Origin: Cheilinus undulatus
Lineage: Eukaryota > Chordata > Actinopteri > Labriformes > Labridae
Assembly (NCBI RefSeq): GCF_018320785.1
Contig: NC_054869.1
Span: 13,650,698 to 13,714,697 of the forward strand
Direction of reading: 5' to 3'
DNA: 64,000 bases
Shown here: piece by piece, positions 23,610 to 44,950 of the stretch
How positions within the stretch are numbered: position 1 is the first letter of the stretch
Layout: each line of letters opens with the position of its first letter
The notes under the pieces: model-generated
Database searches by the model: none
What the model was told of the DNA's origin: nothing
What the model saw: the letters and a program-made list of their open reading frames with translations, nothing else
Program-made: the position numbers and the translations under genes

Positions 23610-23764
23610 CATTATATAAACCTCAAACAGGAGCATTCAAACAGTCTGCAGCTTTAACAATGACCTGCTGTGAGTTAGCATAAAGTTTGAAAAGACCGGT
23701 TCACACCTGTTAACGGGACAGCGAAGAAGACCGTCAACCTGACAGCTTCGCCGTAGTGTCTCAT
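23610..23764 (+). promoter_or_regulatory. slc20a1: slc20a1 core promoter and noncoding first exon
   Basis: A TATA-like box (tatataaa, 23613-23620) is followed about 25-30 bases later by the expected start region near 23645. The presumed 5' UTR exon runs to 23764, where the consensus donor gtaagtat begins. This lies 1.2 kb upstream of the start codon, a usual layout for PiT-1 genes. It is inferred from sequence only. Confidence 0.5.
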
Positions 23765-24277
23765 GTAAGTATCTCTCATTTTACACTCCAATTTTAAGGA
23801 AAAGCGGGTTTTTTTCAGTTTCTATCATTTTTATACGTCACCCCATTTGAATTATGCAACAGCTAATCAGATTAACATACCTATTTCTATATTCACGGTG
23901 AGTTTGTTGAAAATGACTACTTGCCGCCTGCAGACCAATTATTCATAACTTCAAGTCTCTATTTTGAAGTTTTATTTGTTCGTTATTGTTTAAACATAAT
24001 TTAAGGGGCTGGTTTACCAAGTAGCTGTGTTACTACAGGCTACAATAACTGGTGGTCAAAATGGTAAAGAGAAAGTCTTACAGGATATACAAGTCGTCGA
24101 AAAATCATTACATAAATGGCTTTTGTCTCATTTAAGTACTAGCTGTGACAGGTCCAAAGCCTTAGAAAATCCTATTAAAACACCACAGGGGATTAAGAAC
24201 AATTTAAAGTGCTTTAAAATAAGTTTGAAGTCACTGCTGTAGCCACTATGGTTTGTTTCCAGCGTTTTAGGGGAAAA

Positions 24278-24280
<3 letters not shown>

Positions 24281-24310
<30 letters not shown>
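24281..24310. repeat. poly(T) tract, 30 bases
   Basis: Thirty consecutive T in the first intron or 5' region of slc20a1. It could be the reverse complement of a retroposon tail, though no body is recognisable. Confidence 0.9.
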
Positions 24311-24313
<3 letters not shown>

Positions 24314-24750
24314 TGGTTAAACTCTTCAGTTATCTCAATTAGGTGGCACAGCTTTATGGTAGGCTACTCTGGGTGCTCCTCAGGCTTGTGTTATTCATAA
24401 ATCCACCATTAGTGCTTTACATTAGTGCTGAAATCTGACAGTGACTCTAAACGATGTTAGAATGACCTGAGCTCTCTTGTCTCCTGCTCAGACAGATAAT
24501 TCAACAGTAAAGCTGTATTCAGGGCCAACCCGTAATATGGCGTACACCACTAATGACTCCTTACTGATATAAAACACTTCATCATAACCACTTCTCTTTA
24601 CCACAGAGCCCTGCTGTAAATCATGACTGCAGACAGACGTGGAACATGCTGTTTGGTTTAGATCGTTTTTAAAATTTATAGCTTTACTTTGCTTTGATTT
24701 ACAAATCAATAAATAATCATGACTAACCACTATCTTATGTGTTTTTGCAG

Positions 24751-25004
24751 AGGCTCACCGTCACCATGGATGCCTCTTCTGTTTCTATATGCTGTTGGTT
24801 TATGATGAAGACTACAGGCAAACCCTGCTTACATAACTCCCAATGCAGTTTTATTTTTTCCCATTAGCACTTTCATTTGAACCAAGTGGTTCTGTAATAT
24901 TTGCATTTTTTAGCTTTATTTATCAACACATTACCTCAACTCTTACTGTAAAAGCACAGTAAATTGGCTTTTTTAAATAACATTAAATAAAAGAGTTAAT
25001 AATA
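24751..25004 (+). other. slc20a1: slc20a1 5' UTR, second exon part, with an upstream ORF
   Basis: A good acceptor (gtgtttttgcag) ends at 24750, so the coding exon may begin at 24751. If so, the leader holds an upstream ORF at 24766-24867 (33 codons and TAG) whose ATG context (caccatgg) is stronger than that of the main start. Later acceptors (for example ending 24913) would remove it. Confidence 0.4.
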
Positions 25005-34433
<9,429 letters not shown>

Positions 34434-34739
34434 GCCTCAAACTGTGCAGCTACAACTGAACTGACCACCACTGACAGTTAATAATGACTGACAAATCAAA
34501 CTGTGCCAAGAAACTTTCTCTATTTGGTTCTTGTTCCTGACATTAATATTATCACTTAATGTCAAAGCAGCGATGTGAGACGTCATCTATGAATGGTTGA
34601 GTATCATTCAATGTTCACAAGTTTGTGATCTGTATATCATGATGTACATTTGTATAAAAGCAATGTTGTATTACAATCAAACATTCATTTAAAAACTACT
34701 AACAGTTCAATGTTTTAATATTTTGATGTAAAAAATAAA
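34434..34739 (+). terminator. slc20a1: slc20a1 3' UTR and poly(A) signal
   Basis: AATAAA at 34734-34739, about 300 bases after the stop, in AT-rich sequence. No other signal lies closer to the stop. Confidence 0.55.
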
Positions 34740-34981
34740 AGGTTTAAAATATATTTAACCCTTTATCACACATTTTTCACTGAATTTTATGTCCACATGT
34801 GACAGGTATGTGATGATAAAGGCAAAAAGCACTATCATGTGGAGTTTTTGGAGTATGTTGATTAAACAATTACAATACCTGACAAAGTCTATTTCTTGTA
34901 TTTTTCATCCCCAATGTCAAGTTACTACAAAAAAAGATGATTTATTCCTTAGTAAGGGTAAAACTTCTCCCTCCAGACCTG

Positions 34982-35855
34982 CACTATATGGTCAAAAGTA
35001 TTTGGACGCCTGACCGTTACACCAACACGGACATGTACGTGTACTTTAATATGGAGTTGACCCCCTTTTGCAGCTATAACAGCCTCCTCTTCTTGGAAAG
35101 CTTTCCACAAGACTCAGGAATTTGTGCCAATTGTTTCTGGAGAGCATTTGTGAGGTAAGGCACTGATGTTGGATGAGAAGGCCTGGCTCACAATCTCCAT
35201 TCCAGTTCACCCCAAAAGTGCTTGATGGGGTTGAAATCAGGGCTCTGTGTGGGCCAGTCAAGTTCTTTCACACCAGCCTCATCAAACCATGTCTTTATAG
35301 TCCTTGCTTGTGCACTGGGGCACAGTCATGTCAGAATAGAAAAGGACCTTCCCCAAACTGTGCCAGATGTTCTCCTGGCATCTGCCAAACCCTGACTGGC
35401 CCATCTGCTCCAATGTTGAGTGTCAGAGTGCTTCACATCACTCCATCTGATGCTTGGCATTTGACTTGGTGATGTGAGACTTCCATGCAGATGCTCAGCC
35501 ATGGAAACCCATTCCATGAAACTACCACTGCATAGTTTTTGTGCTCACATTAATGCCAGTGGAGGTTCAGAACTCTTCTGCTATGGAATCAGCAGAGCAT
35601 TGGCGCCCTAGCAGTCATTGACCCCGCTCTGGATGAAATTTCCAAAACTATCTCATTGCAAAGGTGGCATCCATAACAGTACCATGCTTGAAGTCACTGA
35701 GCTCTTCAGAACGACCCATTCTCTATCACAAATGTTTGCAAATAGAGACTGCATGGCTGTGTGCTTGATTTTATACACCTGTGGCAACAGGTCTGATTAA
35801 AACACCTTAATTCAATCATTAACAGGTGTCAAATAATTTAAAGTCAATCATAGTG
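34982..35855 (-). mobile_element. Tc1-like transposon, degenerate (minus strand)
   Basis: The left end 'cactatatggtcaaaagtat' is a typical Tc1 terminal repeat. The other end is eroded ('aggtgtcaaataatttaaag' to 'catagtg' at about 35855). The interior matches the transposase region of the full element at 52882-54122 in the same orientation (for example 'ctataacagcctcctcttct', 'atggaaacccattccatgaa') but is shorter and frame-broken throughout. Confidence 0.78.
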
Positions 35856-37746
35856 AAGACTTAAAAGTCACCCTCTTTGTTTGCAGTAACCCCTTTAGAT
35901 ACATTGCTTCTGCAAAAACTTAGCTCTCCTGGCTGTAGTTGAGTGGAAGCCCACTAGGTGGTGTTGTTGCATTAACATCACAGCTAAACTCAACATCAAC
36001 GTTACGGCCACCGTGTAACATTCAGATACCCCAGCAGTGTAAAAAAAAAAAAGACCTGTTTTTATTGAAGTTTACTACTAACCAACAATGAGTTCTCAGA
36101 TTGCTTAAATTCATACCATAAATACAAAAGTAAGGTATTAAAAAATCTGCAAATGACTTTGTCTTATTAAATGTTTAATTTCTTTCACACCACTCATTAT
36201 AATTCAGAACTAGCTCTTGATGCTACATCAGTTATACCTATGCTTTGTTGATTATATTTTATCAAAATCCAGCAGCTCTTGATGTTTTCTTTCAAAGTTC
36301 CTGCATAGAGTTTTATATGTCAGAACTTTAATTACAGTTGCAACATACTTTTTTATGTTAATAACACTTAATCCAGCCAAAAAGCCAGGATGACAGAAAC
36401 ATTGTTTAAGGGACCTCTCTGTCTCAGTAGGACTGTAAAAATACTTGCCTTTGCCTTCTTTCCTTTGCATTATTTTGTCAGCAGGTGGGGCTGTTGTCCC
36501 ATTGAGGGATGTCATAAAGCTTGGTGTTTTCTTTAAACTGTTCTGTTAGTTTAACAAGTGATATTAGCATTAGTATCCATATTAATTATCAACGTAACCA
36601 ATCAATGGCACTTTATTTCAGACATTTTAGCTCTTTTTTAAAACTTTGACCATCTGCAGAAAGTCAAATATTTTGTGAGAAGTTTACTATTGAAATATTA
36701 TAACCAGATAATCTGCATAGAACCAACACAGACACGAGGCAGTTTCAAGACTAAGCTACTCAGTCATGTTTAAATACTGATGACTATAGTTAAACTACAA
36801 ATTATAATATAAGATTCTATTCCTCTAATACTGATGCATGTTAGAAGAGATGTATTGCTGATTGATCCACCAGGATGGCATTCATTTCTGCACCACTTGT
36901 CCCCTTTTAGGCTCCATCTGTACGTGACCCAAAAAGGCCATGAATATTGAGCTTTATAAAGGCTCATTTACGCTTCTTTTTGTTTCTAATCACATATCTT
37001 TATACTAACACAATATTTTTGTTAATGTAAACAACTTTACCAAGTGTCATATTTCTCAACAATGAGCCAGGAAAACCTGATTGTAAGGCTATTTATATCT
37101 GGTTCTGTTTCTAGGAATCAACACATAAACATATAAAGCCATACAGAAACTTTGAAACCTCACTGTTCTCTGTAATTGTCTTTTATAGGGGTTTGTAAAA
37201 TTCACTATGAATCCAGTCATAGTTATTCTTTTGTCAAAGATCAACACTTTTAGTGTTATGGGTCATCAATACCACCCAAGCCTGCAACCAATAGAGTTGA
37301 GAGGGTTTTAACAATAACTGTGCCCCCTTTTGATTAACTATGGTCACTAATTCTGACTATAACATGCTACATTTAAACATATTTATGCAGCATGTTGTCC
37401 CTTTTAGAGACAAAAGCAGAGCATCTAAGCCCATTTCTCAGGAGACTGAATTTTAATCATGGAGAATGGAGCATGTGTTTTGTCTCATTCCACACATGCC
37501 AGATTTATGCCAGTAGTATAGTGAACTTTCTCCATTAGGTGGAACATAGTAAATCCATTTTATCTGTTAATGAGAAAATTGTTCAATTATAGACTTACCT
37601 TGCTTTGTCTTTGTGTGGTAAAAACCAACATTAAACTTCCTTTTGAGGCCATATCTCAACTCCATCATTGCACGCATTAGCTAGCTGCACTATCTAAAAC
37701 TCTTGATGTTTTTTCAACACTCCCTATAAAGCCCTAAAAATTGAAG

Positions 37747-37801
<55 letters not shown>

Positions 37802-38355
37802 TATATTAACTTTATGGCCTGTTTTTTTTCCAGGCACACATTCACAACCCACTGAAAAGGGCTCTGTATCCCACTTTTGGGTCAAGACCCACCAGTTGAG
37901 AACCACTTGTTCAGACTGTTGGATCAAGCTGTCAAATAGGCCTAATCATTCATCTTTTCTACTTCCTGCTCTCCACTGTATTAGTGGTGTTTATATGGCC
38001 TTCTGTATGTCTCAACATTTAGAATTCTACTTGAGGGACAAAGAGTTTAATGGGACATTTAAACATGTATGGCCTTATTTTCTCATCCAATAAAAGCATC
38101 TAAGAAGAGGTGGATCCTTAATTCATAATGTGAGAAAAAAAACTGGAATAAGCTTTTGCTTGTTTTTATCTTTGGATAAAAATTCTAAAAACTAATGAAT
38201 TGCTAACATTTTTGATACTAAATAAAAAATTGATGTGCATCTTCTAAAGAAGATTTTTAATGTGTTTATTTATGGATGTAGTCTGGTCTAATTGGGCTGT
38301 GTAAAGTTTTGGTGGTTGGGGCACTGATCAAAATGCTTATATGATATGAATAAAA
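35856..38355. other. intergenic between slc20a1 and dtx1
   Basis: No gene recognised. Contains a 12-base A run near 36042, the (TA)n at 37751-37793 and a MITE end ('cccaccagttgagaaccact', near 37889) of the family at 22545-23018. Confidence 0.6.
37751..37806. repeat. (TA)n-(AC)n compound microsatellite
   Basis: More than 40 bases of pure AT alternation, then a short AC run and ATAT. Confidence 0.95.
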
Positions 38356-38630
38356 CTAGAGATTCCCAAACTTTTCAACCCCCGAATAGTTGCAAACAGT
38401 CATGTACATTAAAGAATGCAAACTTAAATTTTAAGGATTTTTTAAAAACATTATTTCTATTTCAGTATAGCTCTCCCACAGTATCTAGAGTTTTATTTTA
38501 AATGAACAAATCTATAGATATATTTTTACAGTAACAAGTACAACTTCAAATCATTTAAAATGTCCCTCATTTTATGTAAGGCATCCTGCAACCCCCTCTC
38601 AGTGACCTGCACTTTGAGAACCGTTACCCT
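38356..38630. mobile_element. short MITE, hAT-like termini
   Basis: The left end 'tagagattcccaaacttttc' and the right end 'actttgagaaccgttaccct' are imperfect inverted repeats, followed inward by 'aaccccc' and 'accccctctcagtg'. Noncoding. The flanking 8 bases do not give a convincing target duplication. Confidence 0.5.
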
Positions 38631-39060
38631 AAACAAGCACAATAATTCCACAGATATCCTGAATTTGGCCTTTTTCCCTGCTGCTTGCTAGGAAAAAAAA
38701 ACTATGGAAAATTCTTCTTGTCCATTTTGGAATAATATTGTTATAGCCTTGCCCAAATAACATATGCTTAATAAAAAAAAATGTATTACAAGAACAATTG
38801 GAATTAAATTCAAGCAAAAAGATGTAAAAATAGATGCTCACAATACCCTTAATCAATAACCAGCTGTTCCTGTCTCAGTTTTTGTCCCAGGCAACCCACT
38901 GCTCCCATAATAAACAGTAGTAAAATGTACTAGTAATAGTGAAGTGGACCAGTTTCCACAGAAGTGCTGTCACGATAAAACCGTATTTTCTCCTGTGACA
39001 AGTATTGTTAGTGTCAGTTTTTATGAAGACAAAAGTTTCTCTGGTGACGGTCAGGTTTTC

Positions 39061-39180
39061 TTTTATTCTTCTTCTTATTATACTTATTATTATTATTATT
39101 ATTATTATTATTTTATAATAAATAAAGAAAATTGTAAAACCATAATCAATATAAATAAAATCAAAGATTAGAATAAACTA

Positions 39181-39215
<35 letters not shown>
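39061..39215. repeat. two (ATT)n microsatellites
   Basis: TTA/ATT runs at 39084-39113 and 39180-39211, separated by AT-rich DNA, just upstream of the dtx1 promoter region. Confidence 0.9.
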
Positions 39216-39239
39216 TATGTCTTTGGTACGAGTGTTAAT

Positions 39240-39880
39240 ACTACATCCGGTTGCTCACACCGCCTCTTCATTCTTCGTCCACTGATTTGTCAGTGCAATC
39301 GCATATCAACAGGGGTTTTATTTTGTAAGCCGATATGCTACCGGAAGTCGTACCGCGTTTATAGGTCGTGTTTCACTATTTTGTGTGATTTTCAGCGGCT
39401 AACCATACAGGTGCGAGTGGACATTCGTGCGTAATTTTCTGTCAGCTAGAAACGCGTGTATTCAGCGTGAATTCCCGCTGTTTGTCGTTACGAAGAGACA
39501 TTTACAGCTTCAGCTGAATGTCTGTGACCATCACACAGTGAACACCGCGCAAATGGAGCATGTTTTTACTTTAACACAACGGACCAACAAGCTGCTGTAG
39601 TCTGTGGCAGATCCACGGGAATAAAACGACGTATTGTTTTTTTCTTTTTTCCTGGCACAATACTGGATTACCGGAGCTGCGGGAGAGGCTTTGAGGAAAG
39701 ATCTGGATAACACACGGACCTCTAATGTGAAACGACAGGTGCGTTTTCACATTCGCACCTCGTTTTTTTTGTTTTTTTTGTTTTTTTTGTTTTTTTGTTT
39801 TACAGTCTGATTTTCGGCCGGAGCCTGTGAGATGCAGCCTCTACCTGACAGATGTGTGGTGACACAGATGCAACCTACAG
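39240..39880 (+). promoter_or_regulatory. dtx1: dtx1 promoter region and noncoding leader exons
   Basis: A CpG-richer stretch (39240-39740) stands out from AT-rich neighbours and ends at a donor-like site (acag/gtgcgt at 39738/39739). A T-rich (TTTTTTTTG)n run then ends in 'ttttacag' at 39805, an unusually strong acceptor. A 75-base exon could lie at 39806-39880 before donor gtctgt. The exon structure is inferred from signals only. A second candidate acceptor (cttttaaccag) is at about 40310. Confidence 0.4.
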
Positions 39881-40620
39881 GTCTGTATCGACACAAGATT
39901 TGGCGTTTTTGTGCATGCCACGGAATTATAGTAATGTAAATGTTAGTGTTTTAATGATGCTTAGACAGTGCCTTTAGCCTTTTATTTAATGCACCTGAAC
40001 AGCTTTCAATGAGCAGAATGCCTGTTTGTTTGTGCTAGGGTTGTGATCTGGCTGTTTATGCTCACCCTTCTGCTCAGCTATGTTGGTAATAATAATAATA
40101 ATGCTCACAGAAGGGGCTCCAGTATTATACCGTCTCTGCACTTAAAGTAAACAGTACAGCCAAGAGGTACAGGCCACTAATGGGACTCTTGAGCTGTTTA
40201 TGTTTTTATCACCTCCTGTGAGACAGTGTCTGACTGATGAGAAAGAACTCAAGGGAGAAATCACAGCATTTGTTTACCTCTGTGTTTCTGCTCCTTGTCT
40301 TTTAACCAGAGAGCCCGTCTACCTGCTGCTGATCGGCTGTGGTTGGCTGTGGAGCTCCGAGACTGCTACAGCTGCAAATTTTCCCCATCACCTTCATCAT
40401 CAACGTCTGCCACTTCAAACAGGACGATCCTCTGGAGGACAGTGGCTGCTTTTTGGCTGATCAAAGCACCAGCAGTCAGAGAGTACCTGCAGACGATGGC
40501 TCTGGCTGAGATGCTCGTTTGAAAGCAGCATGAGATAAATGAAGACTAACTTTCTAATTGCTGATTCAAGCTTTCTTCCCTTCTCTGTTTGGCACTGATG
40601 AACATGTTCCTGTGTGTTAG

Positions 40621-40918
40621 CTGACTGACACACGAGCCGGGGAGAAGCTCACTCAGGAGATGGCTCGACCAGGATCGGGGCTGCTGGTGCCCGTTAATGG
40701 GCTGGGGTACCCGCCTCAGAACCTGGCCAGGGTGGTGGTCTGGGAGTGGCTGAACGAACACGGGAGATGGAGGCCTTACAGTGCGGCAGTTTGCCACCAC
40801 ATTGAGAACGTATTGAAGGGGGACGCTCGGGGGACTGTAGTTCTGGGGCAGGTGGATGGACAGCTCTCTCCCTACGTCATCGACCTGCAGTCCATGCACC
40901 AGTTTCGACAGGATACAG
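40621..40918 (+). other. dtx1: dtx1 exon containing the start codon
   Basis: The acceptor 'cctgtgtgttag' ends at 40620. Thirty-nine leader bases then precede the ATG at 40660. The exon ends at 40918 before gtaaga. Confidence 0.6.
40660..40918 (+). CDS. dtx1: Deltex E3 ubiquitin ligase, first coding exon (WWE region)
   Basis: Deltex proteins are RING-type E3 ligases that bind the Notch ankyrin repeats through N-terminal WWE domains and modulate Notch signalling. The 86 complete codons begin MARPGSGLLVPVNGLGYPPQ, matching the DTX1-type N-terminus. They run into the first WWE domain (VVVWEWLNEHGRWRPYSAAV, with W28, W30 and W37) and end QMHQ-like ..SMHQFRQDTG, where DTX1 and DTX4 share an exon boundary. 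The donor is gtaaga, phase 1. The second WWE, proline-rich and RING/DTC parts are not in the window. dtx4 is an alternative because it shares this domain; the leader before the WWE favours dtx1. Confidence 0.87.
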
Positions 40919-41933
40919 GTAAGAGACATGGCACTTTTTTGCCTATAGATTTAGGTGTCACAGAACATGCAGACACTGCAGATGTGTCACATCAGTTATC
41001 CAAACACTCACTGGATTTTTACCGAGAAATAATGATCTAAAAATGAAAACATTATGTTTGCTCTCTGTCATCTCAAATGATGTCACTTTGGGACCTTTTC
41101 ACACGGAGCAGTCTTGATGGTTGCTACACAAATCTTACGTAACTTTCAGGGGAATAAATGAGAGTCCTGGATGTCCCATCTGCTTTGGGGACTCACGCAA
41201 ATGAGCCACAGGTTGGGCATAGAGGTGTTTATTATAAACATGACACAAATCAGCCAGATGACAACAATGAACCTATAAATTATTCAATCAGGAGCGTCTT
41301 CATGCTGCTGCAGGAATGCCGTGACCTTGCCAAAGGTCACCATGTTGGAGGAGCTGTGCATTCATCAGGCAGATGAGCGAGATGCTGAACACGCTTCACA
41401 GCTCATTGTGTGAACTCATTAAACATGTCGTAATTCCTTTTAGAGGATGGGAATCATAACAGTGGGTATTTTTATAGTTATTGTTTATTACCTAGAAGAA
41501 TAATTATTCCTTGTACCAACTGGTTATTTACTTTACAGGATGGAAAAATCTTCTACACATTAGAAATTGATTTAAAATGTCACAGTTTTAAAATATGAAA
41601 TGGTCTTGTATAGTTTTTCATCATAGTACCAAAGCTTTGAAGATATTCAGATCTTCAGTTATATTTTTATTTTAAAGCTGCTGGGAGTGAAAGAGAAACA
41701 GTGGTGGTCTGTTCAAATTTGCACATTGGTTTTTGGTTAACAATACCAGATTTTTAAAATTCAATATGATTCTTGTAAAACAGAAACAATATCAGTACCA
41801 ATTTGTATACCAGACCAGAGTTAAAAAAATAGAAGACAAAGGCAGCCAATATTCTTGTTTTTCTTTATTACTGAAAAAATGCAGGCAAACTCTTGCAGAC
41901 TGTCTAAACAGCACAAATACATCAAAAGCTACA

Positions 41934-42085
41934 TGGTGGGGCAGTGGTTAGTGTTGTCATCTCACAGCGAGAAGGTTTGTGGTTTGAATCCCTGGTCTAA
42001 CTGTGCTTTTCTTTGCTTGTTCTCTCTGTGCATGGATGGGCTTTCTCCGAGTACTCTGGCTTCCTCTCATAGTCCAAAGACATGC
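41934..42085 (+). mobile_element. V-SINE/DANA-like tRNA-derived SINE
   Basis: Matches the order of words of the fish mermaid/DANA type: 'ggtggggcagtggttagtg' (A box region), 'ctcacagcgagaaggtt', 'gtggtttgaatccctggtc' (B box), 'tctctctgtgcatg', 'gggctttctccgagtactct', 'ggcttcctctcatagtccaa', 'agacatgctg'. It is about 150 bases and diverged. Confidence 0.75.
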
Positions 42086-42099
42086 TGGTGACTCAAAAA

Positions 42100-43059
42100 A
42101 TAGAGATGCATGATATTGGAATTGTGCTGATATGCCCATATTTACAGATTAATTTTAGCAAATATTGATATTGGTGTTGATATCGATACTGATATTTAGA
42201 TATGTGTTTCAAATCTAGAACTTTAGTCCTTAAAACAAACAAAAATTGAAGCTGAAGTAAAGGCCTTTGCACATTAAGGATGATGCAAATAAACGGCATA
42301 AAAATGTGAGTAATTTGGAGGCAACTTTGACATGCCTTTCTATGCATATCAGGAGCAACACGATTTTCGAATAAACTATGAAGATTCTAAAAAACATTCG
42401 TGCTGTGAAAGTCTTGGGTGTGTTTTCTTCTGCCCTCTTTTCAGCCAAGTTGGCTGAGAGGAGGGACCGTCTTTTCATTCATTCTATATGTTAAATAATA
42501 ATAATATTAATATTAAGGGCATACCAGAGGTTCGCTGTGAGACTCCCATCACAGCAAACTGATTGGCTCACTTGTTGGTGTTGTGGACTGGTCAGAGGAG
42601 TAATTTCAGGGGCTTATTGGCCCGAGCAGTGATTAGCCATATGTCTGAGGCCAGAGGAGACTGTGTTGTTTAATGTTTCATTGGAGCAAGTCCCCTTTGG
42701 TATAAAACAGCTCCAGTTGTGCTGATAGCACATTTATATTCACATGGACATCTCAGGCGGACTCCCTCTCTTACCAGGCTACCTAATTTCAGATTAAAGA
42801 CAAAAGCAACTTAGCACTAGCAACAGATAAAAATGTATTTGAAAAGAGGACAAACGTGGTTTTGGAGGGGATGGCGTTTTTGCTCCTTTGTCTGCCTTAA
42901 AACTCAGTAACAACGAGTGTTTTGATTGGTCAGATTTGTGCTTGTCAGAAGTGAAACTTTGACAAAAATCATCCACAGTTTGACAAAATTTCAGCTGCAA
43001 TTTTGTACAGCAAAATCTAAATAATTTTGAGTAAATTATTTGCATGAAAAAACACCCTT
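42100..43059. other. intronic DNA with a 'tatcgatactg' repeat fragment
   Basis: At 42105-42200 there are repeated 'gatattgg' and 'tgatatcgatactgatat' words, resembling 59540-59620. This looks like eroded ends of a fish DNA transposon. The rest, including the ORFs, is not recognised. Confidence 0.4.
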
Positions 43060-43290
43060 AGTGTGCAAGGACCTTAAGGCATAGATGTGGCAAGTAAGCC
43101 TGCCTCAGTAGGTGGGAAGGAGGACTGAAAGAACCCGTTCTTGCTCTGGGTATCCCAAGTACCCGAAAACCGCCAGCAGTCTCTTGGTGTAGGGGTGGAA
43201 AAGCCTGGACAAAAGGGATGCTGTTGAGCTTGACCTAGGCTGCTGAGTGACACACGTTTTTGACATGTTTCGAGCTCGACTTTGCCCTCC
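43060..43290. repeat. dispersed repeat family X, copy 2
   Basis: Shares 'gggatgctgttgagcttgac' and 'gctgctgag...acacg.tttt.gacat' with 22260-22340. Confidence 0.6.
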
Positions 43291-43399
43291 AAAAAGGAGT
43301 TTTCCCCTCAGAAGGAGGTTTCAGTGTTTAAAAGATTAAAACAACAAATAACAGAGATACAAAGCCACAGTTAAAGACACATCCAGTCAAATACACCAC

Positions 43400-43562
43400 A
43401 CGAAAGGTACCGGTTTAGGCGCCCATAATTGGAGGCTATAGTCCTTATCTGTTTGTGGGATCAATTTCCTTTCTCAGCGTCTTTCCCTATTTTTTCTCCC
43501 TATATTTCCTGTATCTCTTTAGCTGCCCTGTCAGAATAAAGGCAAAAAAGCCCCAAAACATT
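43400..43562 (+). mobile_element. SINE tail, plus strand
   Basis: Contains 'ctccctatatttcctgtatc' then 'tctttagctgccctgtcaga' and 'ataaaggcaaaaaagcccc', the characteristic 3' end of the tRNA-derived fish SINE found in other copies here. The head is degenerate. Confidence 0.6.
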
Positions 43563-44950
43563 CTTAAAAAAATAACATAAAATATTGAAACAAACATTGA
43601 TAGAATTATGTCTTAATAATGTGCATTCAAGGACACCCATTCTAAGATTTTTAAAACAATATTGTATATCTTAGACTTGCATTTTTATAGCTGTGGTATC
43701 AAAACAGGTGTCAGTATTATTTGATTTGTCTAGCAGAGTTTAACATTTTGGTATTGTGAAATCTCAACAGCACAGCAGTATCATGAAAGATCTCTTACCT
43801 GTGGCAGCAACATAACAGTCTTAAATTGATTACATTAATAGTAGTTGTAGTGCATGTTGCTTCAGAGTAAAACCCACCCATCAGTCTTTCTTTGGTTGAT
43901 TGTAATTCTCCATCATGACTGCTGCCTTTCTAAATATGAGCAGATGTTTCTGCTGTACTCCACCAAACCTGAACACACTCTCACTGTTTGTCTGTGTGTC
44001 CATGGACTCACCTTCCTTCTGTTCCTGTTTGAAGCAGAGGTATGGGGGAGGTTTCAGACATCTGTTAGAAGCAGCTCGAGACAAATCTCATCTGCTTGAT
44101 TTATTCTTCACACCTGATTCAGCTCCACATCACTGCTATAGAGTCTATTATAAAGAAAAGCCTCAGATTTTTTGCATTAGGCAGGTCGTGTTTACAATAG
44201 AAACTCTCCTTCAGATTCTTTTATCTGGAGGCGTTACGTAACATCTGAGCACTGAGGAGGTGCAGAGACACACATGGGATACACAGAAGGTGACCTCGCT
44301 GTGCGTGCTTCTGCATTATGTCATCTTTTATCACTTTGAAACGGTTCATTTACATATAAATACATGTTTTACATTTAGTTAACATCGTTCTTTATGATAT
44401 AGAACAAACCACATAGGCTGCAGCGAATCACTGTGTAAAAAATGACAAATTATGGACAGAAGCATCAAACTGTAATGAAATTTTGTTCCAGTCATGAAAA
44501 TGACAGCAGCTGTGGAAAGTTCTGGTTGTGTATGTGCTTTCTTGTTGCACTTTGTGTTTTTTATAGTAACCCATTTATAGAAGGGCGTAGCTCTAACTAT
44601 AAACTCTGTGGTATGTGGTTCTGGAAGAAAATACTCACCTCTTTATAAATACATATAAGCAGCAATCTAGAAATGTAAAGACAAAGATGTTTTATGAATA
44701 GCATAACTCTAACATCACATTAAAGGGACAAGCTCATATGTTGCTGTAATATTGATAATATTTAAGGTTTGATTTTTATGGACATAGAAAATCAGTGTTA
44801 AAAAGTGATCGTAGCTGCTTAAAGGACATGTACAGTGTAAAGGGAATTAGATCTTGTTTCAAGTAAAAAATAGTGATACTGTCTCCTGACTATGATATTA
44901 CTATGAGCAAGAAAGTTGATGAAAGCTAATGCTAGTGTTTGGACGTGTTA

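Noticed and set aside
24281..24310. Poly(T) as proof of a processed retrogene
   Set aside because: No gene-derived sequence is seen next to it.
40200..40522. ORFs between the dtx1 leader and coding exon
   Set aside because: No similarity to Deltex or other proteins. The region is better explained as leader intron or an alternative noncoding exon.
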